From NCBI RefSeq assembly GCF_015751785.1, contig NZ_JADOTY010000001.1:1860001-1924000 (forward strand): a stretch of DNA of 64,000 nucleotides, written 5' to 3'. Under the pieces are notes generated by a model that was not told the DNA's origin, searched no databases, and worked only from the letters and a program-made list of their open reading frames with translations. Positions 50,983 to 59,370 of this stretch are shown here, piece by piece (within the stretch, counting starts at the first letter, position 1; each line of letters starts with the position of its first letter). The position numbers and the translations under genes were made by a program. Source of the DNA: Micromonospora vinacea (GTDB taxonomy: Bacteria > Actinomycetota > Actinomycetes > Mycobacteriales > Micromonosporaceae).

Positions 50983-51933
50983 GTGGACGAGGTCCGCAAC
51001 CTGATCATCATCGGCTCCGGGCCGGCCGGATACACGGCGGCGGTCTACGCCGCACGCGCCAACCTGAAGCCGCTGATCATTGAGGGCGTGCAGTCCGGTG
51101 GTGCGTTGATGACCACGACCGAGGTGGAAAACTTCCCCGGCTTCGCCGACGGCATCCTCGGCCCCGAGCTGATGGACAACATGCGCAAGCAGGCCGAGCG
51201 GTTCGGCGCCGAGTTCCTCACCGACGACGTGACCCGGGTCGAGCTGGTGGACACCGGCGACGCGGGCTCCGGCGCGGTGAGCACCGTCTGGGTTGGCGAG
51301 ACCGCCTACCGGGCGCGATCCATCATCCTGTCCACCGGTTCGGCGTGGCGTCCGCTGGGCGTGCCCGGCGAGCAGGAATACCTTGGCCACGGCGTCTCCG
51401 CGTGTGCCACCTGTGACGGCTTCTTCTTCCGTAACCAGCAGATCGTGGTTGTCGGCGGTGGCGACTCCGCGATGGAGGAGGCCACCTTCCTCACCCGCTT
51501 CGCGGAGTCGGTGACCATCATCCACCGCCGCGACTCGTTCCGGGCCAGCAAGATCATGGCCGACCGGGCGCTGAGCAACGAGAAGATCAAGGTCGAGTGG
51601 AACAGCACCGTCGAGGAGATCCTCGGCGAGGACGGCAAGGTCACCGGAGTACGCGTCCGCAACGTGCACACCGGCGAGACCACTGTGATGGACGTGACCG
51701 GCGTCTTCGTCGCCATCGGTCACGACCCTCGCAGCGAGCTGTTCCAGGGCCAGGTCGAGCTGGACGACGAGGGCTACGTGAAGGTCCACGCCCCGAGCAC
51801 CCGCACCAACGTGCCCGGTGTCTTCGCCGCCGGTGACGTGGTCGACCACACCTACCGTCAGGCGATCACCGCGGCCGGCACCGGTTGTGCCGCCGCGCTC
51901 GACGCCGAGCGGTTCATCGCGACGCTCAGCTGA
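50983..51933 (+). CDS. trxB: Thioredoxin reductase
   Basis: 316 residues from GTG 50983 ([17 protein letters not shown]), with GGGAG upstream; a longer frame from 50848 has no ribosome binding site. FAD-binding [16 protein letters not shown], redox-active [14 protein letters not shown]-binding [16 protein letters not shown] and [16 protein letters not shown] are all present. It reduces thioredoxin using NADPH; the partner TrxA follows 29 bases downstream. Confidence 0.98.
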   Translation: MDEVRNLIIIGSGPAGYTAAVYAARANLKPLIIEGVQSGGALMTTTEVENFPGFADGILGPELMDNMRKQAERFGAEFLTDDVTRVELVDTGDAGSGAVSTVWVGETAYRARSIILSTGSAWRPLGVPGEQEYLGHGVSACATCDGFFFRNQQIVVVGGGDSAMEEATFLTRFAESVTIIHRRDSFRASKIMADRALSNEKIKVEWNSTVEEILGEDGKVTGVRVRNVHTGETTVMDVTGVFVAIGHDPRSELFQGQVELDDEGYVKVHAPSTRTNVPGVFAAGDVVDHTYRQAITAAGTGCAAALDAERFIATLS

Positions 51934-51962
51934 AACAAGGAACATCCCGGAGGAGGGGCATA

Positions 51963-52286
51963 GTGGGAACAACCAAGGCGGTCACCGACAAGAGCTTCGT
52001 CGCTGACGTGCTGCAGGCCGACAAGCCGGTGCTGGTGGACTTCTGGGCGGAGTGGTGCGGTCCGTGCCGCAAGGTGTCGCCGCTGCTCGAGGAGATCGCC
52101 CGGGAGATGGGTGACCAGGTCACCATCGTCAAGCTCAACATCGACGAGAACCCGGAGACCGCTCGGGCCTACCGGGTCATGTCGGTGCCGACGCTCACCG
52201 TCTTCAAGAACGGCCAGCCGGTGCAGTCGATCGCCGGTGCCAAGCCGAAGGGCGAGCTGGTCCGGCTCATCGAATCGGCCCTCTGA
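51963..52286 (+). CDS. trxA: Thioredoxin
   Basis: 107 residues, GTG at 51963 after GGAGGAGGGG. The active site is FWAEWCGPCRKVSPLLEEIA, cis-Pro in SVPTLTVFKNGQ, length typical of small thioredoxins. Cytoplasmic protein disulfide reductase, regenerated by the adjacent trxB product. Confidence 0.98.
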   Translation: MGTTKAVTDKSFVADVLQADKPVLVDFWAEWCGPCRKVSPLLEEIAREMGDQVTIVKLNIDENPETARAYRVMSVPTLTVFKNGQPVQSIAGAKPKGELVRLIESAL

Positions 52287-52302
52287 CCAGTAGAAACATC
52301 AA

Positions 52303-52339
52303 CCGAACCCCGTACCCGCTCACCGGGTGCGGGGTTCGG
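52303..52339 (+). terminator. Hairpin terminator after trxA
   Basis: 16-bp arms (CCGAACCCCGTACCCG and CGGGTGCGGGGTTCGG, one wobble pair) with a 5-base loop, 16 bases past the trxA stop. Confidence 0.85.
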
Positions 52340-52456
52340 TGTCTTCCCGGCCGTACCGTGACGGATTTCTTGGCCCCAGCCACCTCACCGCCCCGGAGCG
52401 CATAGCCTCAAGCCTGGGCCGCCCGGCCAGCCAGCGTCGTGCAGAGGGGGTCGTGC

Positions 52457-53620
52457 GTGCGTCCGATCCGACCCGGTGACCGGGGACCAGCGGTCACGGA
52501 GATCCGTACCATCCTGACCGGCCTTGAGCTGCTCGCGGCCGCCGGCCCACAGACCGACGAGTTCGACCTGGACACCGAGCGGGCGGTCCGCGCGTTCCAG
52601 CAGTCGCGAGGGCTCAGCGTGGACGGCCGGGTCGGAGCGGAGACCTGGCGCGCCCTGGACGCCGCCCGCTGGCGGCTCGGCGCCCGCACCCTCTACCACG
52701 GGGTCCCCGAACCGCTCACCGGCGAGGACGTCCGCTCACTGCAGGAGCGACTGCTGGAGATGGGGTACGACGTGGGCCGCGCGGACGCCATCTACGGTGT
52801 CCGGACGTCGCGGGCGGTGGCCCAGTTCCAGCGCGAGGTCGGGCTCACCCCGGACGGATCCTGCGGCCCACACACGATGAACGCACTCCGCCGGATCGGC
52901 CGCAAGGTGGTCGGTGGGCGTCCGCAGTGGCTCCGCGAATCCGACGCGATCCGGCAGTCCGGGCCGGCGCTGGTCGGCAAGACGGTCGTCATCGACCCGG
53001 GGCACGGGGGCACCGACCCCGGGATGGTGGTGCCCGACGGATCGCTGCGCTGGACGGAAGCGGACCTGGTGCACGACCTGGCCAGCCGGCTGGAGGGGCG
53101 ACTAGCCGCCACCGGGGTGCGGGTGCAGCTCACCCGGGGCCCGTCGCCCGACAGTTGCCTGCCGGACACCGACCGGGCCCTGCTCGCCAACTCGCTCGGC
53201 GCCGACGTGTTCATCTCGCTGCACCTGGACGGCCACGCCAACCCGGAAGCGGAGGGCGTCGCTACCTACCACTACGGCACCGACAACGGGGTGACCTCGG
53301 CGACCGGTGAACGCCTGGCCGGGCTGGTACAGCGGGAGATCGTCGCCCGCACCGGGCTGCGGGACTGCCGTACCCACGCCAAGACGTGGGAGCTGCTGCG
53401 ACTGACGCGGATGCCCGCCGTCCGGGTCGAGGTCGGCTATCTCACCTCGCCGACCGACCGTGCCCACCTCGTCGACCCCCGGTTTCGGGACCGGGTGGTG
53501 GAGGCGATCGTGGCCGCGGTGCAGCGGATGTACTACCCGATCGAGCGGGACGTCCCGACCGGATCGCTCGACGTCAGCGAACTGCGTGCCGTGGTGACCG
53601 CCGGCACCGTCGTGGACTGA
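52457..53620 (+). CDS. cwlM: CwlM-like amidase_3 family protein, cytoplasmic type
   Basis: 387 residues from GTG 52457 (VRPIRPGDRGPAVTEIR), after AGAGGGGG. There is no signal peptide. Two peptidoglycan-binding-type repeats (residues ~1-70 and 80-150, AVRAFQQSRGLSVDGRVG and AVAQFQREVGLTPDGSCG) precede an amidase_3 domain with all metal ligands visible: H in IDPGHGG, E in WTEADLVHDLA, H in ISLHLDG and E in VRVEVGYLTS. In mycobacteria the homologue is cytoplasmic and acts as a phospho-regulated activator of MurA rather than as a lytic enzyme. Gene order matches Rv3915. The C-terminal tail (VPTGSLDVSELRAVVTAGT) has Thr/Ser that could be kinase targets. Confidence 0.9.
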   Translation: MRPIRPGDRGPAVTEIRTILTGLELLAAAGPQTDEFDLDTERAVRAFQQSRGLSVDGRVGAETWRALDAARWRLGARTLYHGVPEPLTGEDVRSLQERLLEMGYDVGRADAIYGVRTSRAVAQFQREVGLTPDGSCGPHTMNALRRIGRKVVGGRPQWLRESDAIRQSGPALVGKTVVIDPGHGGTDPGMVVPDGSLRWTEADLVHDLASRLEGRLAATGVRVQLTRGPSPDSCLPDTDRALLANSLGADVFISLHLDGHANPEAEGVATYHYGTDNGVTSATGERLAGLVQREIVARTGLRDCRTHAKTWELLRLTRMPAVRVEVGYLTSPTDRAHLVDPRFRDRVVEAIVAAVQRMYYPIERDVPTGSLDVSELRAVVTAGTVVD

Positions 53621-53634
53621 TCCGCCGCCGAGCG

Positions 53635-54300
53635 TCAGCCGTTGGTGGAGCGGGTGGCCGGGGCCGGACGGACCGGCCGGAGCAGGGTCTCCGGGCTCAT
53701 CGACCCGAGCAGCTTCTCCAACGCGTACTCGACGTCGGACTTCCAGCTCAGCGCCGTCCGCAGCTCGAGGCGCAGCCGGGGGAAACGCGGGTGCGGACGG
53801 ACGGTCTTGAAGCCCACGGAGAGGAAGAAGTCGACAGGGGCCACGCAACCGCCGGCCGGATCGTCAGCGTCGCCGAACTTGGCGTCGCCGAACGCCTCGA
53901 TGGCCTTGATCCCGCGCTTGGTCAGGTCCCGGGCGACACCCTGCACCAGCATCCGACCCAGCCCGCCGCCAGAGAACGCGGCAACCACGTTGGCGGTCAT
54001 CAACAGGGCCGCGTCGGCGGAGACCGGTGAGGTCGGGAACGCCATCGAACGGGGCACGTAGGCGGGCGGGGCGTACATCACGAAGCCCGCCGGCATGCCG
54101 TCGACGTACGCGAGTTTGCCGCAGGAGCCCCACTCCAACAGCGTCTGGGAGACCCACGCCTCCTTCTCCAGGCCCGGATCGCCGGCGGCGCAGGCCCGGT
54201 CCGCGGAGACCGGATCGAGCTCCCAGTAGACGCACTGCCGGCACGGGCTCGGGAGGTCTTCCAACGTGTCGAGGGTCAGGCTGACCAGACGTCGCGACAT
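53635..54300 (-). CDS. GNAT-like acetyltransferase, Rv3916c-position protein
   Basis: 221 residues from ATG 54300 (MSRRLVSLTLDTLEDLP). A CRQCVYWELDPVSADRACAAGDP segment near residue 22 holds three cysteines and is typical of this actinobacterial group. The GNAT core is LLMTANVVAAFSGGGLGRMLVQGVARDLTKRGIKAIEAFGD, with FFLSVGFKTVRPHPRFPRLRLEL as the last strand. The stop is 14 bases from the cwlM stop (convergent). The position next to cwlM and parB matches the conserved Rv3916c. Acceptor unknown. Confidence 0.82.
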   Translation of the reverse strand: MSRRLVSLTLDTLEDLPSPCRQCVYWELDPVSADRACAAGDPGLEKEAWVSQTLLEWGSCGKLAYVDGMPAGFVMYAPPAYVPRSMAFPTSPVSADAALLMTANVVAAFSGGGLGRMLVQGVARDLTKRGIKAIEAFGDAKFGDADDPAGGCVAPVDFFLSVGFKTVRPHPRFPRLRLELRTALSWKSDVEYALEKLLGSMSPETLLRPVRPAPATRSTNG

Positions 54301-54595
54301 ATGGCGCATCCCCACAATAGGCTCGGTGGTGAGACCGGCATGGAACGACAGCGCCGCCTTCCTGCCCCCGACGAGCGATCGTACGCCGCCGATCGGCGAT
54401 ACGGGAGGGGACGCGCAGATGCCCACCCCAGTGGGGGACGGCGGGGACGGTCCGCCATGTGGTCGATCTGCCTCGGCACGGCCGCAGCACGTCCCTGGCG
54501 GACTAGGATCGACAATCGGTGTGCCTGCGGCCATGGTCAGCGGTGTGCGGGGTACCCGGGGCGGGAACCACCCGAGCAGCGATCGAGGTGAGGTC

Positions 54596-55909
54596 ATGAC
54601 CGGCACGACACTCGACGACTACACCGACCGGTACGCCCGGCGGGTACGCGGGATGACCGCCTCCGAGATTCGAGCATTGTTCGCGGTGGCCAGTCGTCCG
54701 GAGGTCGTCTCGCTCGCCGGTGGCGCACCGTACATCGCCGCCCTCCCGCTGGACGCGGTCGGCGAGATGCTGGGCCGGCTCGGCTCCGAGCACGGCGTGA
54801 CCACCCTCCAGTACGGCATCGGTCAGGGCACCCTCGAGCTGCGCGAGCGGATCTGCGAGGTGATGTCGCTCTCCGGCATCGACGCCGCGTGCGGGGCCTC
54901 CCCGGAGGACGTCGTGGTCACGGTGGGCGGGCAGCAGGCACTGGACCTGGTGGCCCGGCTCTTCCTCGACCCGGGTGACGTGGTGCTCGCCGAGGGGCCG
55001 ACGTACGTCGGTGCGCTCGGAGTGTTTCAGGCCGCCCAGGCGCAGGTCGTCCACGTACCGATGGACGAGGACGGGCTGATCCCGGAGGCGCTGGAGACGG
55101 CCATCGCCGACCTGGCCCGCGCGGGTCAGCGGGTGAAGTTCCTCTACACGATCCCCACCTACCAGAACCCGACCGGTGTGACGCTCAGCGAGGAGCGCCG
55201 GGAGCGTGTGCTCGACATCTGCGAGCGCGCCGGCCTGCTCGTCGTCGAGGACGACCCGTACGGTCAGCTGGGGTTCGAGGGTGAGGCCCCGGCCCCGCTG
55301 CGGGCCCGCCGCCGGGATGGCGTCTTCTACCTCAGCACGTTCTCCAAGACCTTCGCCCCCGGCCTGCGGGTCGGCTGGATCCTGGCGCCGCACGCGGTCC
55401 GCGACAAGCTGGTCATCGCCAGCGAGGCGCAGATCCTCTGCCCCAGCGGCTTCGCCCAGGCCGCGGTGGCCACCTATCTCGGCACGATGCCCTGGCGGCA
55501 GCAGCTCAAGGTCTACCGCGAGGTCTACCGGGAACGCCGGGACGCCCTGCTCGACGCGATGGCCGACCTGATGCCCGAGGGCACCAACTGGACTACCCCG
55601 GCCGGCGGTCTCTTCGTGTGGGCCACCCTGCCCGACGGGCTCGACTCGAAGGCCATGATGCCGCGAGCGGTCGCCGCCCGGGTCGCCTACGTCCCCGGCA
55701 CGGGTTTCTATGCCGACGGCACCGGCACCGGCGCCATGCGGCTCAACTTCAGCTTCCCGCCGCCGGAGCGGATCCGCGAGGGCGTCCGCCGACTCGCCGG
55801 TGTCATGGAGCAGGAGATCGCGATGCGCCGGGTCTTCGGCGCCGTGGGTGGCGCCGCCGGTCGACGGGGCCGGGCCGGCTCCGACGTGCCCGGGCCCGAC
55901 TTGGCATGA
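54596..55909 (+). CDS. PLP-dependent aminotransferase (class I/II, 2-aminoadipate/MocR-domain-like)
   Basis: 437 residues from ATG 54596 (MTGTTLDDYTDRYARRV), with GAGGTGAGG upstream; the frame from 54266 is an unsupported extension. The PLP Lys is in YLSTFSKTFAPGLRVGWI (about residue 250), with the other fold-type I landmarks VSLAGGAPYIAAL, QYGIGQGTLELRERI, VTVGGQQALDLVARLFLDPGDVV, YTIPTYQNPTGVTLS and VVEDDPYGQLGFEG. It lacks an N-terminal GntR domain. The reaction class is transamination of an aromatic or branched amino acid or 2-aminoadipate; substrate not resolved. Seven bases upstream of the ddl-like gene, so probably cotranscribed. Confidence 0.9.
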   Translation: MTGTTLDDYTDRYARRVRGMTASEIRALFAVASRPEVVSLAGGAPYIAALPLDAVGEMLGRLGSEHGVTTLQYGIGQGTLELRERICEVMSLSGIDAACGASPEDVVVTVGGQQALDLVARLFLDPGDVVLAEGPTYVGALGVFQAAQAQVVHVPMDEDGLIPEALETAIADLARAGQRVKFLYTIPTYQNPTGVTLSEERRERVLDICERAGLLVVEDDPYGQLGFEGEAPAPLRARRRDGVFYLSTFSKTFAPGLRVGWILAPHAVRDKLVIASEAQILCPSGFAQAAVATYLGTMPWRQQLKVYREVYRERRDALLDAMADLMPEGTNWTTPAGGLFVWATLPDGLDSKAMMPRAVAARVAYVPGTGFYADGTGTGAMRLNFSFPPPERIREGVRRLAGVMEQEIAMRRVFGAVGGAAGRRGRAGSDVPGPDLA

Positions 55910-55916
55910 TGCCGGC

Positions 55917-56918
55917 ATGGCTACGACCGCCGAGCACCTCCTCGTGACCGATTCCGCCATCTCGGCCGACCTCCGCGTCGTGGTGCTCGCGGGTGGGCTC
56001 TCCTATGAACGGGACGTGTCGCTGCGCTCCGGTCGTCGGGTGCTCGACGCGCTGCGCGCCGTCGGTGTGGAAGCCGAGCTGCGAGACGCGGACGTGGCCC
56101 TGCTGCCGGCGCTCGCGGCCGATCCGCCGGACGCGGTGGTGATCGCGCTGCACGGCGCGACCGGCGAGGACGGCTCACTGCGCGGGGTGCTGGATCTGTG
56201 CGACATCCCGTACGTGGGCTGCGACGCCCGGGCCTCCCGGGTCGCCTGGGACAAGCCCTCGGCCAAGGCGGTGCTCCGAGAGGCCGGCATCCCCACCCCG
56301 GACTGGGTGGCGCTTCCGCACGACCGTTTCTCCGAGCTTGGCGCTGTCGCCGTCCTGGACCGGATCGTCGACCGCCTGGGCGTACCCCTGATGGTCAAGC
56401 CGGCGCAGGGCGGGTCCGGGCTGGGCGGGGCGGTGGTCCGGGACGCCTCCGCGCTGCCCGCCGCGATGGTCGGCTGCTTCGCCTACTACTCCACGGCGCT
56501 GGTGGAGCGGTACGTGCCGGGGATGGACGTGGCGGTCTCCGTCGTCGACCTCGGCGACGGCCCGCAGGCGCTGCCGCCGGTGGAGATCGTGCCGCGCAAC
56601 GGCGTGTACGACTACGCGGCCCGCTACACGGCAGGGCGGACCACCTGGCACGCACCGGCCCGGCTGGCCCCGGAGGTGGCTGCCACAGTCGCGGACGTCG
56701 CCCTCGCCGCGCACACCGCACTCGGTCTACGGGACCTCTCGCGCGTCGACGTGATCGTGGACGCGGACGGCCAGCCCCACGTGCTGGAGGTCAACGTCTC
56801 GCCAGGCATGACGGAGACGTCACTGCTGCCGCTCGCCGTGCAGGCGGCCGGGTTGGACTTCGGCCGACTCCTCGGCACCCTGGTCGGCCGCGCAGCGGCC
56901 CGCCTCACCAAGCACTGA
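55917..56918 (+). CDS. D-alanine-D-alanine ligase family protein
   Basis: 333 residues, ATG at 55917. ATP-grasp fold: N-terminal VVVLAGGLSYERDVSLRSG, ALHGATGEDGSLRGVLDLCDIPYVG, PLMVKPAQGGSGLGGAVV (nucleotide clamp) and VIVDADGQPHVLEVNVSPGMTETSLLPLAVQAAG with the metal-binding E-x-N. These match D-Ala-D-Ala ligases, which make the dipeptide end of the peptidoglycan stem; a second ddl may exist elsewhere, so it could be a paralogue with another substrate. The residue spacing around LEVNVSPGMTETS is typical of Ddl. Confidence 0.87.
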   Translation: MATTAEHLLVTDSAISADLRVVVLAGGLSYERDVSLRSGRRVLDALRAVGVEAELRDADVALLPALAADPPDAVVIALHGATGEDGSLRGVLDLCDIPYVGCDARASRVAWDKPSAKAVLREAGIPTPDWVALPHDRFSELGAVAVLDRIVDRLGVPLMVKPAQGGSGLGGAVVRDASALPAAMVGCFAYYSTALVERYVPGMDVAVSVVDLGDGPQALPPVEIVPRNGVYDYAARYTAGRTTWHAPARLAPEVAATVADVALAAHTALGLRDLSRVDVIVDADGQPHVLEVNVSPGMTETSLLPLAVQAAGLDFGRLLGTLVGRAAARLTKH

Positions 56919-56960
56919 CCTACCCGCCACCCCGTTCGGTCGAGCGCCCCGCCTGCGGAT

Positions 56961-56999
56961 CGGCCATGAGGTCGGTCCCATAGGGCAACCTCATGGCCG
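56961..56999. terminator. Hairpin terminator between ddl-like and HIT genes
   Basis: 12-bp arms CGGCCATGAGGT and ACCTCATGGCCG with a 15-base loop that contains a short CCC ATA GGG stem; located between convergent stops. Confidence 0.85.
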
Positions 57000-57007
57000 G
57001 TTCCGGA

Positions 57008-58222
57008 TCAGTGGCTGGCGCGTACGTCGGGTGCGTCGTTGCCGTTGGTACGAACCACCGCGTCCGGACTGCCCTCGACGCCGCTCTCGGCGGTGGTCTT
57101 GCTGGCTGCCGCACCGGAGGCGCCGCCGTTGGTGGGGACTGTCGCAGCCGGGTTGCCGGGACCGGCCCGGTCGCCGCTTCCGCTCGCCGGGCCGTCGGTG
57201 GGCGGCGTCTCCGCCGGGCCGACCTGAGATCCGCCGGACGGCGTCTGCGTCCTGGCGGCGTTGCCTGACGCTGGCTCGGTGGAGTTCCCGGCGGTGGACG
57301 CCGCCGTGCCGGACGTCGGGGTGCCGGGCGGGTTGGTGGCGGATGCCGTTCGAGCGGGTTCAGTCGCCGGACCGGTGACCGTGGCCGCCCGAGCGGGTGC
57401 AGCCGTCCGGTCGGTGACGGTGGTCGCCGTCGAGTCGTCGCCGACCCCCGGGTCCACGACTGGTTCGGCCGGAGGCGCGCTGTCCGCATCCGTCGAATCG
57501 GAGGTGGAGTCGAGCGCGGGTTCCGGGATCTCCTCTGCCGCCTCGATGACCGAGACCGCCTCCACCCCGGCCGCTGCCGCTGAGGCGGCCTCCGCCGCGG
57601 CAGCATCCGCGGCAGCGGACTGGGCCAGCAGACTGGACGGCGCCTGCCATTGAATGCGGGGCGGCTCGGCGAGCGGACGGCCACCGAACTCGGCCAGCCA
57701 GGCGGCGACCAGCGCCAGATTTTCCCGCCACTGCGCCTCGGAGATCGGCGGCAGGATCGAGTCCCACAGGGACAGGAACGTGCCCCGCAGCTGAAGGCGG
57801 CCGTACGGGCGGGCGAGGAACCACATGTGCAGATGCGCTGAGCCGTCGCCCCAGCGATTGACGTGCACCCGTGCCACGCCGTCGAGCGACCGGATAGCCC
57901 GCTCCAGACGTACGGTCATCACCCCCAACTCGGCAGCCAGCAGGTTCGGCAGGTCGCCAAGGTCGAGGTGGGTCCGCGATTCCAGGATGAGCACCATGGG
58001 CAGGCCGGTGGGCCGGTCCATGGCGCGGACCCTCCACCGCTCGCCCACCCAGATGTAGGCGTCGTCGGGTGCGTTGCAGGCGGTGCATTCCCGGAGACCC
58101 TCGCCCTTCCGGGGCGGTTCGACCGGGACCGGATCATCGAGTTGCTTCACGTGGAGGTCACCCTCGAAGGGAAATGACGGCCACTGGGTGAAGTCCGGGA
58201 CTGAGGGAGGGGTGTCGTGCAC
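57008..58222 (-). CDS. HIT-family protein with long disordered C-terminus
   Basis: 404 residues from GTG 58222 (VHDTPPSVPDFTQWPSFP); the frame upstream has no coding character. Residues ~25-215 are an HIT-like domain: CTACNAPDDAYIWVGERWRV, LPMVLILESRTHLDLGDLPN, and the histidine motif GSAHLHMWFLARPYG near 140. From about 225 to the end the protein is low-complexity Ala/Thr/Ser/Pro/Gly/Glu. HIT proteins are nucleotide hydrolases or transferases; the motif here is H-L-H with no third His at the expected place, so catalytic capacity is uncertain. It borders the parS/DnaA-box tract. Confidence 0.8.
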   Translation of the reverse strand: MHDTPPSVPDFTQWPSFPFEGDLHVKQLDDPVPVEPPRKGEGLRECTACNAPDDAYIWVGERWRVRAMDRPTGLPMVLILESRTHLDLGDLPNLLAAELGVMTVRLERAIRSLDGVARVHVNRWGDGSAHLHMWFLARPYGRLQLRGTFLSLWDSILPPISEAQWRENLALVAAWLAEFGGRPLAEPPRIQWQAPSSLLAQSAAADAAAAEAASAAAAGVEAVSVIEAAEEIPEPALDSTSDSTDADSAPPAEPVVDPGVGDDSTATTVTDRTAAPARAATVTGPATEPARTASATNPPGTPTSGTAASTAGNSTEPASGNAARTQTPSGGSQVGPAETPPTDGPASGSGDRAGPGNPAATVPTNGGASGAAASKTTAESGVEGSPDAVVRTNGNDAPDVRASH

Positions 58223-58340
58223 GACGCTGACCCTAACCGAGTCTGGCACCGCTGTCCCTACCTGTTTGAGCGGTCCGGGCCACCGGATCGGTGCCCGCCG
58301 CCGACCGGGCCCCGCGTGGTCGCGCGGGCACCGAGAGGCG

Positions 58341-58455
58341 ATATCCACAGGCTGCCGAGATCCTCAACACACCCCGTCATCCACAGGCTCACACCCGCTC
58401 CCACGCGCTGTTTCACGTGAAACGGGGGGTGCCTGTGGACAACCGGTGTGGATAA
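58341..58455. promoter_or_regulatory. DnaA-box cluster surrounding parS 1
   Basis: ATATCCACA at 58341-58349 and TCATCCACA at 58377-58385 on the plus strand; TTGTCCACA at 58434-58442 and TTATCCACA at 58447-58455 on the minus strand. The last two are exact DnaA boxes, the first two one base off. They flank the parS at 58410-58423 in inverted orientation. Confidence 0.7.
58410..58423. promoter_or_regulatory. parS: parS site 1
   Basis: GTTTCACGTGAAAC, an exact match to the bacterial parS core bound by ParB. Flanked by DnaA boxes. Confidence 0.92.
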
Positions 58456-58843
58456 CTTTTCGGCCGGTCGGTCGTTGTCCGCGAACCGCCAAATCGGCGG
58501 AATCGGTGGCTACCGAGGCCGGCAGTGGACGGGTGCGCCGCGATCGCTCCGGATGCCACCGGAACCCACGACCGCCCCGACCGCTCATCGGCTCAACGGG
58601 GGCGCCTCGCATTGACCCCTTGTCCATTCGAGGAGTTGCGCCAGCGACGACCCTCGTCCACTCGCAGGACGCCCGGAGGGCATCAGCTCTGACCCTCGGC
58701 TCCGGTGCCCGTGCCGCTCGGAGCGTTCGGCGGGGAGGCCAGATCGAACCGCAGTGCCGGTCGTCGCCGTTTCAGACGACGCGACGACCCCGTCGGACCG
58801 TTCACTCAGATCAGGGATTCGATCGGCACCAGCCGGGGCGGGG

Positions 58844-58867
58844 CCTCTGTTTCACGTGAAACAGAGG
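58844..58867. promoter_or_regulatory. parS: parS site 2
   Basis: Exact GTTTCACGTGAAAC core at 58849-58862. The symmetry extends to a 24-bp perfect palindrome beginning CCTCTGT and ending ACAGAGG, including the full 16-bp TGTTTCAC/GTGAAACA. Confidence 0.93.
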
Positions 58868-59287
58868 GCGCAGGGCACGCCATCACGCCTGGCGCTCGCG
58901 ACTCGACTGACTCGCCCCGGGGGTCGCTGACGCGGGATGCGACGAGCCGACCGACCGCGACCAAAGATCCGACCGCCCGGGGATAACCACGGAGACCCGT
59001 TACGGCCACTCAGCGGCTCGCTGGCGCTTCGAGCGACACAAGGGGTGGTTGTGGCCGAGTGGACCATGCCGGGGCCTTCTGTGAGGCGTGTAGAGCCAAC
59101 CCGACCCATCGCCTGGCACCGCCCCGCCCGCCGACCGTGCTTTCGGACGCGCAGGGTCAGAGCGAGCCGTCCGCCACGTACTCCGGGGTCCTCATCCCTG
59201 TGGTCGCGGTGACGTCGACTGGTTGAGCGAGCTGAGGGCGGCGACGGTCGGTCGCGCACGCCGATCCACCGAGGGCGGCTGTCGGCT

Positions 59288-59301
59288 GTTTCACGTGAAA
59301 C
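59288..59301. promoter_or_regulatory. parS: parS site 3
   Basis: Exact GTTTCACGTGAAAC core, 70 bases past the parB stop codon. Confidence 0.92.
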
Positions 59302-59322
59302 GCGACGACCCCGAGATGCAGA

Positions 59323-59354
59323 ACGGCCGCGCCCCCGGCGGGTAGCGCGGCCGT
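59323..59354 (-). terminator. Hairpin terminator after parB
   Basis: Perfect 10-bp stem ACGGCCGCGC / GCGCGGCCGT with a 12-base loop, 16 bases past the parB stop. Confidence 0.8.
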
Positions 59355-59370
59355 AGGCGAGCGGGCGGGC

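Larger units (their letters stand above)
58223..59370. other. Noncoding centromere-like tract between HIT gene and parB
   Basis: About 1.15 kb with no convincing frame on either strand: the open frames present are Arg/Pro-rich shadows without ribosome binding sites. It carries three parS sites (58410, 58849, 59288), four DnaA boxes (58341-58455) and the parB terminator (59323-59354). This is the expected layout of an oriC-proximal ParB loading region. Confidence 0.75.

Noticed and set aside
57008..58348. Longer HIT protein start at 58348
   Set aside because: The added residues are Arg/Pro-rich shadow sequence; GTG 58222 gives a sensible N-terminus.
59040..59115. tRNA-like string GTGGCCGAGTGG resembling a Leu/Ser tRNA D-arm
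   Set aside because: No matching acceptor stem, anticodon stem or GTTC T-loop could be found around it.
58852..59259. Minus-strand frame of 135 codons in the parS tract
   Set aside because: Arg/Gly/Pro-rich composition with no ribosome binding site, begins inside parS 2, and no family recognised.
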